Origin: Cyclobacteriaceae bacterium | Lineage (GTDB): Bacteria > Bacteroidota > Bacteroidia > Cytophagales > Cyclobacteriaceae | Direction: 5' to 3' | NCBI GenBank assembly: GCA_016787605.1 | Contig: JAEUUE010000042.1 | Coordinates: forward strand, 1 to 64,000 | DNA: 64,000 bases | Shown: positions 34,053-43,081 of the stretch, in pieces | Numbering within the stretch: the first letter of the stretch is position 1 | How the letters are laid out: every line of letters starts with the position of its first letter | Notes under the pieces: generated by a model | Database searches by the model: none | Told to the model about the DNA's origin: nothing | What the model saw: only the letters and a program-made list of their open reading frames with translations | Made by a program: the position numbers and the translations under genes

Positions 34053-35033
34053 TTAGCGCACGGCGATGCCGAAGCCAACCGTAATGGTATTGTATCGCTG
34101 GAAGGTGTAGTCGCCATGCAAGGTGAACACGGCCAACTTCAGCCGCAAACCACCCGTAAAGCGGGGGCCAGACACACTCGAAGAGATATTGATCGGATCC
34201 GTGAACGTATTGCCCGTGGTGCTATCGGTATAAGTTCCGGTGGCCTTGAAGTTGCCGCTGGAGAAGTTATACCCTACACCCCCATATAAGGTTAGAACCG
34301 AAAACTTCTTTCCAATAAGACCCTGGATGGTGGTGGCACTGAAATCGGCCTTACCCTTCTGATCGGGGAAAGCGGGATCAAACCCGACTTCAGAACTGAA
34401 CGACGTATAGCCGACCAGCGCGGAGAGATCAAAAGGCAATTCTTTCAGACCAGGAATATGCTGCTTGATGTCGTGCTGCACGGCAAGACCGAACAGGTTA
34501 ACCTTGGCGCCACCCGAAGCATCCACGGATGCCCAGCGGATCTTAAGGTCGGTATTCCAGAGAAGTCCGATGCCGACGTTGACCATGGGCATGGGCAAGC
34601 CGCCCAGCGGTATGTCTTTGACGTTGATACCGGGAGGGCCCTGGAAGGTACCCGTCAGCGGGGCCTTATAGGCATAGGTGGGTGCTACATCTGAACCTAC
34701 AAACGTAGGCGCATTCGGATCGCCAACGATCTGAATGGTCTGCAGTTTGTTGTTGTCCACAAAGTAAGTAAGATCCTCCGAGGGAAACTGGATGGAACTG
34801 GCCGTGATCGTCAGGTCAAAGCCAAACTTCTTGTGGTTGGCCGCCGTATTGTACCACCCCTGGTTCAAGCCGCTACCAATGGCGTTGAGCACCGGTTCCA
34901 GGTAACCCTGGGCAAGGTAATTCGCGTCAGCCTGGCTACCCCTCAACAGCTGATCAAGGTCGCCTTGAGCCCACGTGCCGTTTGATGCCATGAGGCCAGA
35001 AACAAGCACTAGCAGTGTACATAGTTTTTTCAT
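34053..35033 (-). CDS. DUF6588-family outer-membrane protein
   Basis: 326 residues from the ATG at 35033, which gives a clear signal peptide (KKLCTLLVLVSGLMASNGTWA, cut after WAQ or TWA). Longer in-frame starts would cross into the divergent waaA gene. The mature start GDLDQLLRGSQADANYLAQG and the long beta-rich body with glycine and asparagine turns fit DUF6588, a Bacteroidota family of predicted outer-membrane barrels. The C-terminal strands (FTGGLRLKLAVFTLHGDYTF, then ITVGFGIAVR) are amphipathic and end in aromatics or arginine. Function is unknown. A near-consensus -7 element (TATCTTTC on the minus strand, 35055-35062) lies 21 nt upstream. Confidence 0.75.
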   Translation of the reverse strand: MKKLCTLLVLVSGLMASNGTWAQGDLDQLLRGSQADANYLAQGYLEPVLNAIGSGLNQGWYNTAANHKKFGFDLTITASSIQFPSEDLTYFVDNNKLQTIQIVGDPNAPTFVGSDVAPTYAYKAPLTGTFQGPPGINVKDIPLGGLPMPMVNVGIGLLWNTDLKIRWASVDASGGAKVNLFGLAVQHDIKQHIPGLKELPFDLSALVGYTSFSSEVGFDPAFPDQKGKADFSATTIQGLIGKKFSVLTLYGGVGYNFSSGNFKATGTYTDSTTGNTFTDPINISSSVSGPRFTGGLRLKLAVFTLHGDYTFQRYNTITVGFGIAVR

Positions 35034-35116
35034 AGTCGGATAGGGAAGTTTCTCGAAAGATAACCAAACCATCAGAAACCGGAAAGAGGGCATCCTCGCA
35101 AAGACAGGCGAACGGC

Positions 35117-35124
35117 TATCTTTG
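35117..35124 (+). promoter_or_regulatory. Candidate -7 element for waaA
   Basis: TATCTTTG matches TANNTTTG and lies only 11 nt before the ATG at 35136, so transcription would begin within a few bases of the start codon. Confidence 0.5.
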
Positions 35125-35135
35125 CACATTATCCG

Positions 35136-36404
35136 ATGGAAAGCCTCCTCTACGACTTGGGCATTCACGTTCTGCGCGCCACCTACGGTGTGGCCGCATG
35201 GTTCCATCCCAAGGCCAAATTGTTCCGGGAGGGCAGGGAAACCCAGCGAAAACAGTTGAGGGAAACCTTTCCATTACCCAACGTCGCTCCCCTGGTGTGG
35301 TTCCATTGCGCCAGCCTGGGAGAATTTGAGCAAGGCCGGCCGGTCATCGAGGCCCTGAAGGCAAGGCAGCCCCGCGTACGCATCCTGCTCACCTTCTTCT
35401 CCCCTTCAGGCTATGAGGTGCGCAAGAATTATCCGGGTGCCGACTATGTCTTATACCTTCCCTGGGACACACGGAATAACGCGGAGTGGTTTGTCAACCA
35501 GGTGCGTCCGGCCGTCGCGGTTTTTGTGAAATACGAATTTTGGTTCCACTTCAGTGAATCCCTGAGAAAACATCGCATCCCGCTCATTTCCATCTCCGCC
35601 ATTTTCCGCCCGGACCAGGTGTACTTTAAATCCCATGGCGGACTGTTCCGGAAAACCCTGAGAAACTTCTCTTGGTTCTTTGTGCAGAACGAGACGTCAA
35701 TCGAACTCCTGAAAGGCCTGGGTATCTCCTCGGTCACGCTGGCCGGCGACACCCGCTTTGACCGCGTGGCCATCGTCGCTGAACAGAAGGAAGAAATTGC
35801 GGCAGCGCGCGACTTCAAGTCCAGCCAAAAGCTTATGGTCATCGGCAGCGCGTGGCCGGATGACATGGCCGTGCTTATGCCGTTCATGAATGCCCATAAA
35901 GACAACATGAAGTTTATCGTGGCGCCGCACGAAATTTCCGACAGTATGTTAACCTCGCTGGAGAAGAATTTCCAGGGAAGGACGGTCCGGTACAGCCAGT
36001 CGGGCGATCAAGACTTGCACGACTCACATCTCCTCCTTGTGGATACCATCGGAATGCTGTCGAGACTCTACCGGTATGGGGAATATGCCTTTGTGGGAGG
36101 CGGGTACAAAGAAGGGCTTCACAACATCCTTGAAGCCGCTGCTTTCGGCATCCCGGTTTTCTTCGGAAGCAAAGCACCCTATGGCAAATACCAGGAAGCG
36201 GTTGACCTGACCGCGGCAGGAGGAGCTTTTGCCGTGGCTGACACCACCGAACTGACCCAGGCTTATGAAGCGCTCGACCAGGATGGTTCAGCCTATGAAC
36301 GGGCCGCCCGCACTTGCGGCGAATATGTCCAGAAAAACCGGGGCGCCACGGAGCGCATCACACAACATCTTCTCCAAACCCTGCAGGCATGGAAGGGAGA
36401 GTGA
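35136..36404 (+). CDS. waaA: 3-deoxy-D-manno-octulosonic-acid (Kdo) transferase
   Basis: 422 residues, a GT-B fold inner-membrane-attached transferase. The N-terminal segment has the family pattern LVWFHCASLGEFEQGRPVIE (about 49-68), in which the glutamate of GEFEQ acts as the base. FVKYEFWFHFSESLRK lies near 130 and the late GGGYKEGLHNILEAAAFGIP near 325-344 binds CMP-Kdo. An N-terminal hydrophobic stretch provides membrane contact. It adds Kdo to lipid A, so the organism makes LPS. The rsgA gene starts inside its last 16 bp, indicating an operon of two genes. Confidence 0.95.
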   Translation: MESLLYDLGIHVLRATYGVAAWFHPKAKLFREGRETQRKQLRETFPLPNVAPLVWFHCASLGEFEQGRPVIEALKARQPRVRILLTFFSPSGYEVRKNYPGADYVLYLPWDTRNNAEWFVNQVRPAVAVFVKYEFWFHFSESLRKHRIPLISISAIFRPDQVYFKSHGGLFRKTLRNFSWFFVQNETSIELLKGLGISSVTLAGDTRFDRVAIVAEQKEEIAAARDFKSSQKLMVIGSAWPDDMAVLMPFMNAHKDNMKFIVAPHEISDSMLTSLEKNFQGRTVRYSQSGDQDLHDSHLLLVDTIGMLSRLYRYGEYAFVGGGYKEGLHNILEAAAFGIPVFFGSKAPYGKYQEAVDLTAAGGAFAVADTTELTQAYEALDQDGSAYERAARTCGEYVQKNRGATERITQHLLQTLQAWKGE

Positions 36405-37306
36405 TGAAATCTACCGGCTCCTGGTATGAAGTGCTGGGCGAAAACCAGCGCCTGTACCAATGCCGGCTGCAAGGCAAACTCCGGCTGGAGGAAACGAAAG
36501 AGAGCAACCCCGTGGCCGTCGGCGATATGGTCGTCCTGGTCATCGAAGGAAACGACGCCAGCATCACCGAAGTCAAGCCGCGTGATAACCACATTCTCCG
36601 GCAGTCGGTAAAGAAGACCGGTCATCGCCACGTGCTTGCCGCCAACGTGGACCAGGTCATGCTGATTGCCACCCTGAAGCATCCCCGCACATCCAATGGG
36701 TTTATTGACCGGTTCCTGGTTACCGCCGAAGCCTTCCGCATCCCGCAGCTGGTGATCTTCAACAAGAAAGATATGCTCACCGAAGAGGAGTTGCATGAAG
36801 TCGATCAACTTCAGAATCTCTACGGGTCGGTCGGCGTGGGTACCGAATTGATTTCAGCGAAAGAAGACGAATCGCTGGAAGCTGTCCGCGAACTGCTTAA
36901 AAACAAGACTACCCTGGTGGCCGGCCATTCAGGTGTCGGAAAGTCTACCCTCTTGAACCGTTTGTTTCCGCACCTCCAGCGCGCCGTCAACGAAGTGTCT
37001 GATGCCACCCTGAAGGGAACACACACTACGACGTTTGCCGAGATGTTCATGATCGACTCCAGGACGTTTGTCATCGACACGCCTGGCGTGAAGGAATGGG
37101 GGTTATTCGATATGGAACCCCAGGAGATCGCCGATTACTTCCCGGAAATGCGCGACCTCCGGCTGGAATGCAAATTCGGATCACGATGCCTTCATCTCCA
37201 GGAACCCCGGTGCGCCGTACGGCAGGCCGTCGAGGACGGGCGCATTCATGCTTCCCGTTATCAAAGCTACGTGAACATGGTGACCGGTAAAGACAACCGG
37301 AAGTAA
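36389..37306 (+). CDS. rsgA: Ribosome small-subunit-dependent GTPase A
   Basis: 305 residues if translation begins at the ATG 36389, which gives EGRVMKSTGSWYEV as in homologues; the ATG at 36404 is the alternative and would share one base with the waaA stop. An N-terminal OB fold precedes a circularly permuted G domain in the order G4 (NKKD), G1 GHSGVGKS (179-186), G3 (DTPG). The C-terminal zinc knuckle is in CKFGSRCLHLQEPRC. RsgA checks maturation of the 30S subunit. It is translated directly after waaA, with a 16-bp overlap. Confidence 0.95.
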   Translation: MEGRVMKSTGSWYEVLGENQRLYQCRLQGKLRLEETKESNPVAVGDMVVLVIEGNDASITEVKPRDNHILRQSVKKTGHRHVLAANVDQVMLIATLKHPRTSNGFIDRFLVTAEAFRIPQLVIFNKKDMLTEEELHEVDQLQNLYGSVGVGTELISAKEDESLEAVRELLKNKTTLVAGHSGVGKSTLLNRLFPHLQRAVNEVSDATLKGTHTTTFAEMFMIDSRTFVIDTPGVKEWGLFDMEPQEIADYFPEMRDLRLECKFGSRCLHLQEPRCAVRQAVEDGRIHASRYQSYVNMVTGKDNRK

Positions 37307-37313
37307 ACATCCG

Positions 37314-38162
37314 TCAATTTCCATAGGCACGACGCCACAACTGAACATACTTCCAGGCCAGGGAGAGATTCCCCTTGCCGAGCGCCAGCCGCCCCTCATA
37401 CACGATCCGCTTTCGCCACGCGCTCAAGTCTTCGGAGCCCTGGCAAAGATCGAACGCCTTCTCGCAGACTCGCAGGGTTGTCCATGCCTGGAGACTCGAC
37501 CGTCGGTGTTGTTGTTTGCCCATGGAGGTGCTGATCACGCGGCGTCGCACGAGCGCTTCCGGAATATAGGCGTATTGGGTACGAAGCGCCGACCGCACCC
37601 AGAAATCGAAGTCTTCGTAGGCGAGCGTCTCATCGTAGCCACCCAACTCATCCAATACCGACTTCCGAATCATCATGGTGGGGCTGTTGATGAAGTACCG
37701 CGAGAGAAGATCACGAAAGATCATCCCCTGCGGTATGGTGTGGTGCGGGAACCTGTCAGAATGATAGCCCAGGCGACGGCCCTTCTCGTCGATGAGTTCG
37801 GCATCCGAAAACTGAACGCCGACTTCGGGACGAGACTCGAGCAGCCTGACACCCCGCTCAATGCGCGAGGGAAGCAACACGTCGTCGGCCGACAAATCGA
37901 TTACGTATTTTCCTGAGGCCTGGCGAAAGGCTGTATTGAAGGCCTTGCAGTTGCCTCCATTGACCGCAAGGGGAAAGAACTTCCCGTGCGGGTGCCTGAT
38001 CAGCCACTCCCGGATAACGGCCGCGCTGCCATCCGTACTTGCATCATCAACAACGAGGAGTTCGACGGGCTGGTAAGACTGCGTGAGCACCGAATCGAGC
38101 GCTTCCACCACAAAACGCGCATGATTGTAAGAAAGGCAAATAACCGAAACGAGCGGTGGCAT
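37314..38162 (-). CDS. Glycosyltransferase family 2
   Basis: 282 residues, a GT-A fold. The nucleotide-binding start is VSVICLSYNHARFVVEALDS (about 5-24), with VVDDASTDGS near 39 and the DxD-equivalent YVIDLSADDVLLPSRI near 92-107. The later GGYDETLAYEDFDFWVRSAL (around 174-193) is the usual ED motif holding the catalytic base. It transfers a sugar from a nucleotide donor by inversion, probably for LPS or surface glycans. No other glycan genes lie on this strand nearby; waaA is on the other strand. Donor is unknown. Confidence 0.92.
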   Translation of the reverse strand: MPPLVSVICLSYNHARFVVEALDSVLTQSYQPVELLVVDDASTDGSAAVIREWLIRHPHGKFFPLAVNGGNCKAFNTAFRQASGKYVIDLSADDVLLPSRIERGVRLLESRPEVGVQFSDAELIDEKGRRLGYHSDRFPHHTIPQGMIFRDLLSRYFINSPTMMIRKSVLDELGGYDETLAYEDFDFWVRSALRTQYAYIPEALVRRRVISTSMGKQQHRRSSLQAWTTLRVCEKAFDLCQGSEDLSAWRKRIVYEGRLALGKGNLSLAWKYVQLWRRAYGN

Positions 38163-38189
38163 GGCGCAAGTCGACGGGGCCCGTCCGGA

Positions 38190-38663
38190 TCAGTACGGGA
38201 GACCGATACGCTTGAATATAAAATGCATCAGCCAGGCCGGGCCAATCAGGAGGAACTGGAGGTCTTTAAAGAACGAGGGCTTCTTGCCTTCCACTTTATG
38301 TCCGTAAAACTGGCCGATCCAGGCCAGGACAAAAATTGCCAGGGACACGACCCAGAGCGTCCACCCTTGCGCGATAACTACCTGGGTCATATAGAGGCAG
38401 AAAGCCCCGAACAGCATCATGCCGACGGCCAGCGGGATAGACAAGGTCACGTAGTAGGCCAGCGCCACGATCAGTGCCACGGTGGCCCAATTGGCATACG
38501 GACTATCGCCCAGGACAGCCTGGACCAGCCCGCTGGGTATCGATGCGATCAGGCCGACCACGCTGAAGAAAATCAACGGCACACAAATCCAATGGATCGC
38601 CTTGTTGGTGGGGTTCTGGTGGCTTTCCCCGTATTCCGCCAGCAACTGCTCAATGTTTCTCAT
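38190..38663 (-). CDS. DUF962/Mpo1-like membrane protein
   Basis: 157 residues. The N-terminus (NIEQLLAEYGESHQNPTNKA) contains the YGESHQN.TNK.IHW pattern of the Mpo1 (YGL010w, DUF962) family, followed by hydrophobic segments and GHKVEGKKPSFFKDL near the end. In yeast the family member is an iron-dependent dioxygenase that shortens 2-hydroxy fatty acids by alpha-oxidation. Conserved histidines in SHQ, IHW and the late GHK fit the iron site. A lipid role in the inner membrane is therefore plausible. The gene stands between the GT2 and DUF4442 genes without overlap. Confidence 0.85.
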   Translation of the reverse strand: MRNIEQLLAEYGESHQNPTNKAIHWICVPLIFFSVVGLIASIPSGLVQAVLGDSPYANWATVALIVALAYYVTLSIPLAVGMMLFGAFCLYMTQVVIAQGWTLWVVSLAIFVLAWIGQFYGHKVEGKKPSFFKDLQFLLIGPAWLMHFIFKRIGLPY

Positions 38664-38708
38664 AAGGCTCCTGCTTTGAAGGGAAAGTTAGTCAATGCCG
38701 GACAAACG

Positions 38709-39218
38709 TCAAGCCTTGGTTTTGACCTTCGACCAGTTCTTCACCTGCCAGAATACGGTTCCCGTCGTCAGGTGATTGCCCTGCACATCAACCACCTTGA
38801 CAACACACGGCACCACGACGGCCTCGGCACGCGTAAGCGGCTCGATGATTTCACGGGCATACCACTCTTCCGTCAGGACAAACTCCGCAAAAGCATCCAT
38901 CTTCCCCTGGTAGTGGTAGTCCATCTCCAGGCGCTGCATGATGATCCTGTATTTTGCGGGGTCCAGGCGGGTGAGCAGAAGGAAGCCTGTGGTAAACTCG
39001 GACAGCGTGGCCAGGGCACAGGCGTGGAGGCCACGGATATGATTAAAATTGCTTCGCCGGTAAGGGATTTTCGCCTTGAGGCGGTCATCCGAAAACTCCA
39101 CGATCTCGAATTTGTGCGGAATGTTAAAGGGCACCATCCGGAGATGCGCCCGGTTGAGGACCCATAGCCAGAAGGAGGAGTGTTTGGCTTTTTCAAGTAT
39201 CTTCGCGGCGTCAAACAT
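38709..39218 (-). CDS. DUF4442 hot-dog-fold protein
   Basis: 169 residues. DUF4442 is a hot-dog fold group related to PaaI-type thioesterases. The helix-containing NFNHIRGLHACALATLSEFT (about 57-76), preceded by a strand KAKIPYRRS, is the core signature. There is no signal peptide. The likely chemistry, if any, is hydrolysis of an acyl-CoA, but the catalytic acid typical of PaaI (Asp or Glu on the central helix) is represented only by a Glu in LSEFT. A 7-bp-period repeat lies immediately upstream of its start. Substrate is unknown. Confidence 0.85.
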   Translation of the reverse strand: MFDAAKILEKAKHSSFWLWVLNRAHLRMVPFNIPHKFEIVEFSDDRLKAKIPYRRSNFNHIRGLHACALATLSEFTTGFLLLTRLDPAKYRIIMQRLEMDYHYQGKMDAFAEFVLTEEWYAREIIEPLTRAEAVVVPCVVKVVDVQGNHLTTGTVFWQVKNWSKVKTKA

Positions 39219-39267
39219 AAGTCTAAAGTCTAATTCTAAAGTTCAAAGTTCAAAGTCTGAGTCAAAG
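39219..39267 (+). repeat. 7-bp-period repeat in a divergent promoter region
   Basis: Seven heptamers in register: AAGTCTA, AAGTCTA, ATTCTAA, AGTTCAA, AGTTCAA, AGTCTGA, GTCAAAG. It lies directly upstream of the DUF4442 start and 79 bp before the divergent dehydrogenase gene. Confidence 0.7.
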
Positions 39268-39345
39268 GGTCGGGGGCAAGAGCAACACGTATTACCTCCC
39301 CGGGTGGAGTCACGAACAGAACAAGATAGAGAAATATCAATTACC

Positions 39346-40476
39346 ATGAAGAAGAAAGTAGTTGTGTTGGGTGCCGGCCTGGTCGGTAAAACGATGGCTG
39401 TAGATCTTTCCAAATCCTTTGACGTAACGTCCGTAGACATTAATGAAGAGGCCCTTGCCGCCGTCAGGAAATCGGGCGTGAACGCCATCAAGGCCGACCT
39501 GAGCGATGCCGCCGCCCTGAAAACCCTGATCGCTCCCTTTGACCTGGTCATCGGCGCCGTGCCGGGCTTCATGGGATATCAGACCGTCAAAGCGGTCATC
39601 GAGGCCGGCAAGAACATGGTCGACATCTCCTTCTTCCCGGAAGATCCTTTCGGGCTGGACGAACTGGCCAAAGCCAAAGGCGTTACGATTGTGACCGACT
39701 GCGGTGTGGCGCCCGGCATGGGCAATGTCATCCTGGGCTATCACAATCAGCACATGAAGATCTCGCACTATGAATGCCTGGTCGGTGGATTGCCCGTGGT
39801 GCGGGAATGGCCTTACGAGTACAAGGCCGTCTTCTCCCCGATCGATGTGATTGAAGAATATATCCGGCCGGCGCGGTACGTGCAGAACAGCGCTGTGGTG
39901 GTGAGAGAAGCCCTCTCCGATCCTGAACTGGTATCGTTCCCGGAAGCGGGTACCCTGGAATCCTGGAATTCCGATGGCCTGCGGTCGCTCATCAAGACCA
40001 TGAGCCACATCCCGAACATGATCGAAAAAACCCTCCGCTACCCGGGTTGCATCGAGTACCTCCGCGTGCTGCGTGAAACCGGGTTGTTCTCGTACGAAGA
40101 AATCGACGTGAAAGGAAAGAAGGTCCGCCCCATTGACGTAACAGCTAAACTGCTGTTCCCCAAATGGAAACTGAAGCCCGGCGAAGAGGAGTTTACCGTG
40201 ATGCGCATCCGGATCACCGGGACGGAGAACGGAAAGCCGGCCGCCCACGAATACAACCTGTACGACCGAACCGACAAGGAAGGCAACTTGTCGATGGCAC
40301 GCACGACAGGCTACACCTGCACCGCCGCCGCCCACCTGGTGATGGATGGCCGTTACCAACGGGTGGGCATCTCCCCTCCCGAGTACCTGGGCGAGGCCGA
40401 TGAACACTTCAATTTCATGATGGATTATCTCCGCGCGCGCGGCGTTCAATACCGTGTCGGCACTGTGAATGCATGA
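39346..40476 (+). CDS. Saccharopine-dehydrogenase-family protein
   Basis: 376 residues from the ATG at 39346; the longer frame upstream runs through the repeat. A Rossmann start (KVVVLGAGLVGKTMAVDLS) carries the glycine motif, with DLVIGAVPGFMGYQTVKAVI near 67-86 and VTDCGVAPGMGNVI near 116-129. These are the family's dinucleotide and substrate blocks. Relatives include saccharopine dehydrogenase, lysine 6-dehydrogenase and carboxynorspermidine synthase. Which of these it is cannot be settled by eye. Its stop overlaps the exonuclease start by 4 bp (ATGA). Confidence 0.88.
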   Translation: MKKKVVVLGAGLVGKTMAVDLSKSFDVTSVDINEEALAAVRKSGVNAIKADLSDAAALKTLIAPFDLVIGAVPGFMGYQTVKAVIEAGKNMVDISFFPEDPFGLDELAKAKGVTIVTDCGVAPGMGNVILGYHNQHMKISHYECLVGGLPVVREWPYEYKAVFSPIDVIEEYIRPARYVQNSAVVVREALSDPELVSFPEAGTLESWNSDGLRSLIKTMSHIPNMIEKTLRYPGCIEYLRVLRETGLFSYEEIDVKGKKVRPIDVTAKLLFPKWKLKPGEEEFTVMRIRITGTENGKPAAHEYNLYDRTDKEGNLSMARTTGYTCTAAAHLVMDGRYQRVGISPPEYLGEADEHFNFMMDYLRARGVQYRVGTVNA

Positions 40477-41078
40477 AGCCAAAGCCCTTTGAAAAAAATA
40501 TAACCAACGAGGAACTGAACGAGCTCCCCCTGAGCGCCTATGAAGGCGAGGTGGTCGTCATCACCGATCCCCGACAGGCCGACAAAGCCGTTCATGAAAT
40601 CCGGCAATACGACCGGCTCGGCTTCGACACCGAGACCAAGCCGGTCTTTGTCCGGGGGCATCACAATAAAGTGGCCATTCTCCAGCTGGCGACCCCCGAC
40701 AAGGTCTATCTCTTCCGGCTCAACAGTACCGGCGTGACCACGGAAATGAAAAACCTGTTTGAGAACGAAAACATCCTGAAGATCGGCGTGGCGATACGCG
40801 ACGACATAAAGGCATTGCAACGGCTGAAGAATTTTCACGCCCGGGGCTTCCTGGAACTGACCATGCTCACCAAAGCTGCCGGATTCGAAGTGGAAGGAGT
40901 GAAGAAACTGACTGCCCTTATCCTCGGCTTCCGCATTTCCAAGAGCGCACAGACCAGCAACTGGGAAGCTCCCCAACTAGACGAAAAGCAAATCAGCTAC
41001 GCCGCCACCGACGCCTGGGTGTGCCTGCGGATGTACGAAGCACTTAAAGTGCAGATGTTGTGGGAGGACACCCCGTAG
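40473..41078 (+). CDS. 3'-5' exonuclease, DEDDy family (RNase D-like)
   Basis: 201 residues, a single exonuclease domain without HRDC. Exo I is GFDTETKPVF (D and E, near 51-53), Exo II fits GVAIRDDIKALQRL (D near 110), and Exo III is SYAATDAWVCLRMYEAL (Y-x3-D near 180-184), so all DEDDy residues are present. It degrades RNA or single-stranded DNA from the 3' end. Length and composition match the short Bacteroidota homologues rather than full RNase D. It is translationally coupled to the saccharopine-dehydrogenase-like gene. Confidence 0.9.
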   Translation: MKPKPFEKNITNEELNELPLSAYEGEVVVITDPRQADKAVHEIRQYDRLGFDTETKPVFVRGHHNKVAILQLATPDKVYLFRLNSTGVTTEMKNLFENENILKIGVAIRDDIKALQRLKNFHARGFLELTMLTKAAGFEVEGVKKLTALILGFRISKSAQTSNWEAPQLDEKQISYAATDAWVCLRMYEALKVQMLWEDTP

Positions 41079-41091
41079 AAAAAAGTACAAG

Positions 41092-42330
41092 CTATTGGTT
41101 TCCGGTCCCGGGAGCGATCACATGCTTCTTTAATGTTCTCCGGGCCAGCGCCACACTGATGAGGGTAAGGACGGCGCCCAGGAGCATCGCCGCACCGGGA
41201 AAATAATACGGTCCGTCCGGGCGGGTGAAAAACGAGAACAAGTTATTCATGAGCGGCGGACCAAAGATCGACGTCAGGCTCATCAGGCTGGTAAAGCCTC
41301 CCTGCAGTTCTCCCTGCGCATTGGGCGGAACGGTTCCGGACATAACGCCCTGCATGGCGGGCCCTGCGATTCCTCCCATGCAATACACGAGGGTGAAAAC
41401 ATACATCATCCAGCCTTCAGTGGAAAAGGCATACAGCAGGAAACCCAACGCGTAAAAACCCAGTCCGAAATAAACACTACGGGTCTGCCCGAGGGCCGGA
41501 ATGATTCTCCGGATCAGCACACCCTGGACCAGCGCGAAGGCAAAACCAATCACCGCCAAGGAGATACCGATGTTTCGCGCCGTCCAGCCGAACTTCTCCA
41601 TGGTGTAATAAGACCAGTTGCTCTGGACGGCATGTACGGCGATGTAGACAAAGGTGAGCGCGATGAGCATATTGGCAATGACCGGATACTTCCACAGGCT
41701 GACAAGCGTCCCCACCGGGTTGGCCCTTTTCCATTCGAAGTTGCGGCGGTTTTCAGGTTTAAGCGATTCGGGCAATATGAAAAAGCCGTACAACCAGTTC
41801 AGCATCGTGAGCCCTCCGGCCACCATGAAAGGAACCCGGTCTCCATAATCACCAAGGAGACCCCCGATGGACGGGCCGATGATGAAGCCCAACCCGAAGG
41901 CCGCGCCGACCACGCCGAAATTCTGAGCCCGGTTCTCCGGCGTACTGATGTCAGCAATGTATGCGCCGGCGGTAGTGAAGCTGGCGCCCATGGCTCCGGC
42001 CACAATCCGCCCCACAAACAGCCATCCGATAGTAGGGGCAAAGACGAGAAACAGGTAATCGACGCCAAAACCGAACAGCGAACCCAGCAGCACGGGGCGC
42101 CGGCCAAAGCGGTCGCTCAACCCCCCGACGATAGGCGCACAAAAGAATTGGGTGATGGCATAGGAAGAGATCAGCCAGCCTCCGTACGTAGCGGCGAGGC
42201 TTAGTGTGGCTCCTTCGCCCAGCAGGGAGAGCACCAGCTTGGGCATCACCGGGATGATGATTCCAAACCCGGTCACGTCGATCAGCAACGTGATGAAGAT
42301 GAAGAATACCGCGGGGCTTCGCCTGGACAT
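41092..42330 (-). CDS. Major facilitator transporter, TetA-like
   Basis: 412 residues and twelve predicted helices. Motif [16 protein letters not shown], sits between helices 2 and 3 (near 64-78), and the helix 5 motif appears as [20 protein letters not shown] (near 143-162), the antiporter signature of drug exporters. The sequence is of the tetracycline-resistance (TCR/Tet) type MFS annotated widely in chromosomes. Substrate specificity cannot be read from sequence and clinical resistance is not implied. It starts alone, 21 bp before the end of the YigZ gene, on the minus strand. Confidence 0.9.
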   Translation of the reverse strand: MSRRSPAVFFIFITLLIDVTGFGIIIPVMPKLVLSLLGEGATLSLAATYGGWLISSYAITQFFCAPIVGGLSDRFGRRPVLLGSLFGFGVDYLFLVFAPTIGWLFVGRIVAGAMGASFTTAGAYIADISTPENRAQNFGVVGAAFGLGFIIGPSIGGLLGDYGDRVPFMVAGGLTMLNWLYGFFILPESLKPENRRNFEWKRANPVGTLVSLWKYPVIANMLIALTFVYIAVHAVQSNWSYYTMEKFGWTARNIGISLAVIGFAFALVQGVLIRRIIPALGQTRSVYFGLGFYALGFLLYAFSTEGWMMYVFTLVYCMGGIAGPAMQGVMSGTVPPNAQGELQGGFTSLMSLTSIFGPPLMNNLFSFFTRPDGPYYFPGAAMLLGAVLTLISVALARRTLKKHVIAPGTGNQ

Positions 42331-42351
42331 GGAGGGAATAATCCCTACAAA

Positions 42352-42978
42352 TTAAGAATTACCCAACACAAAATCCCACGAAAGACGTGAACCGGTGGCC
42401 CGAAGCAACTCAAGCCTGGCACCTATCAATTCCTTTGACTTGAGCGGAACGCCGAGAACCATCCGGGTGTCATCGCCGAATTCCTGGGATAGCAGCCGAA
42501 GCTCAAAATCCTTGATCAACTTCATGATCACCGGGGTGGCGTCAAAAGAAAAGGAAAGATGAAGATTCACCATGACTTCCTTTTCAACGATCACTGCCCG
42601 AGACAGCGCCTCTGAAGCGGCCGCCCGGTAGGCCTGAATGAGCCCGCTTACTCCCAGCTTGGTTCCCCCGAAATAACGGACGACAACCACAAGCACATTG
42701 GTCAGCTTGCGAGAACGAATCTGCCCCAGGATCGGATCGCCGGTGCTGTGGTTGGGCTCACCGTCGTCAAAAGCGCGGAAACGCTCCTGGTCTGCCCCGA
42801 GTACATAGGCATAGCCCTGGTGACGGGCATCAAAGTGCTTCTTGCGGAGCGTCTGCAGGTGCCCTTTGATTTCCGCTTCGGAATTGACCGGAAAGGCGAA
42901 GGCCATGAAACGACTGCCTTTTTCCTTGTAAACACCCTCGGTGGGGGCCTGGATGGTCAGGAATGAATGGCTGGTCAT
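42352..42978 (-). CDS. YigZ/IMPACT-family protein
   Basis: 208 residues from the ATG at 42978; an earlier in-frame ATG at 42993 adds five residues. The N-terminal IMPACT domain has EGVYKEKGSRFMAFAFPV near 15, ARHQGYAYVLGADQERFRA-like sequence near 50 with FDDGEPNHSTGDPIL near 75, and VRYFGGTKLGVSGLIQAYR near 103. The C-terminal half is the ferredoxin-like DUF1949 domain. Homologues relate to translation or stress control through the eukaryotic IMPACT protein, but no bacterial reaction is firm. The plus-strand GIN gene starts 103 bp away. Confidence 0.92.
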   Translation of the reverse strand: MTSHSFLTIQAPTEGVYKEKGSRFMAFAFPVNSEAEIKGHLQTLRKKHFDARHQGYAYVLGADQERFRAFDDGEPNHSTGDPILGQIRSRKLTNVLVVVVRYFGGTKLGVSGLIQAYRAAASEALSRAVIVEKEVMVNLHLSFSFDATPVIMKLIKDFELRLLSQEFGDDTRMVLGVPLKSKELIGARLELLRATGSRLSWDFVLGNS

Positions 42979-43081
42979 GGAACGGAACGCCACAGGGCTC
43001 GTCCAAAGGAAAAGATTCTCCCACCGCGAAGCAACCTTTCTTGCCGGGTCGCGTCATTTACACTGCGTAACACACTATCCT

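Noticed and set aside
41092-42330. Acquired tetracycline-resistance gene
   Set aside because: There is no mobile element nearby and the composition matches the flanks; chromosomal TetA-like MFS proteins are common and usually of unknown substrate.
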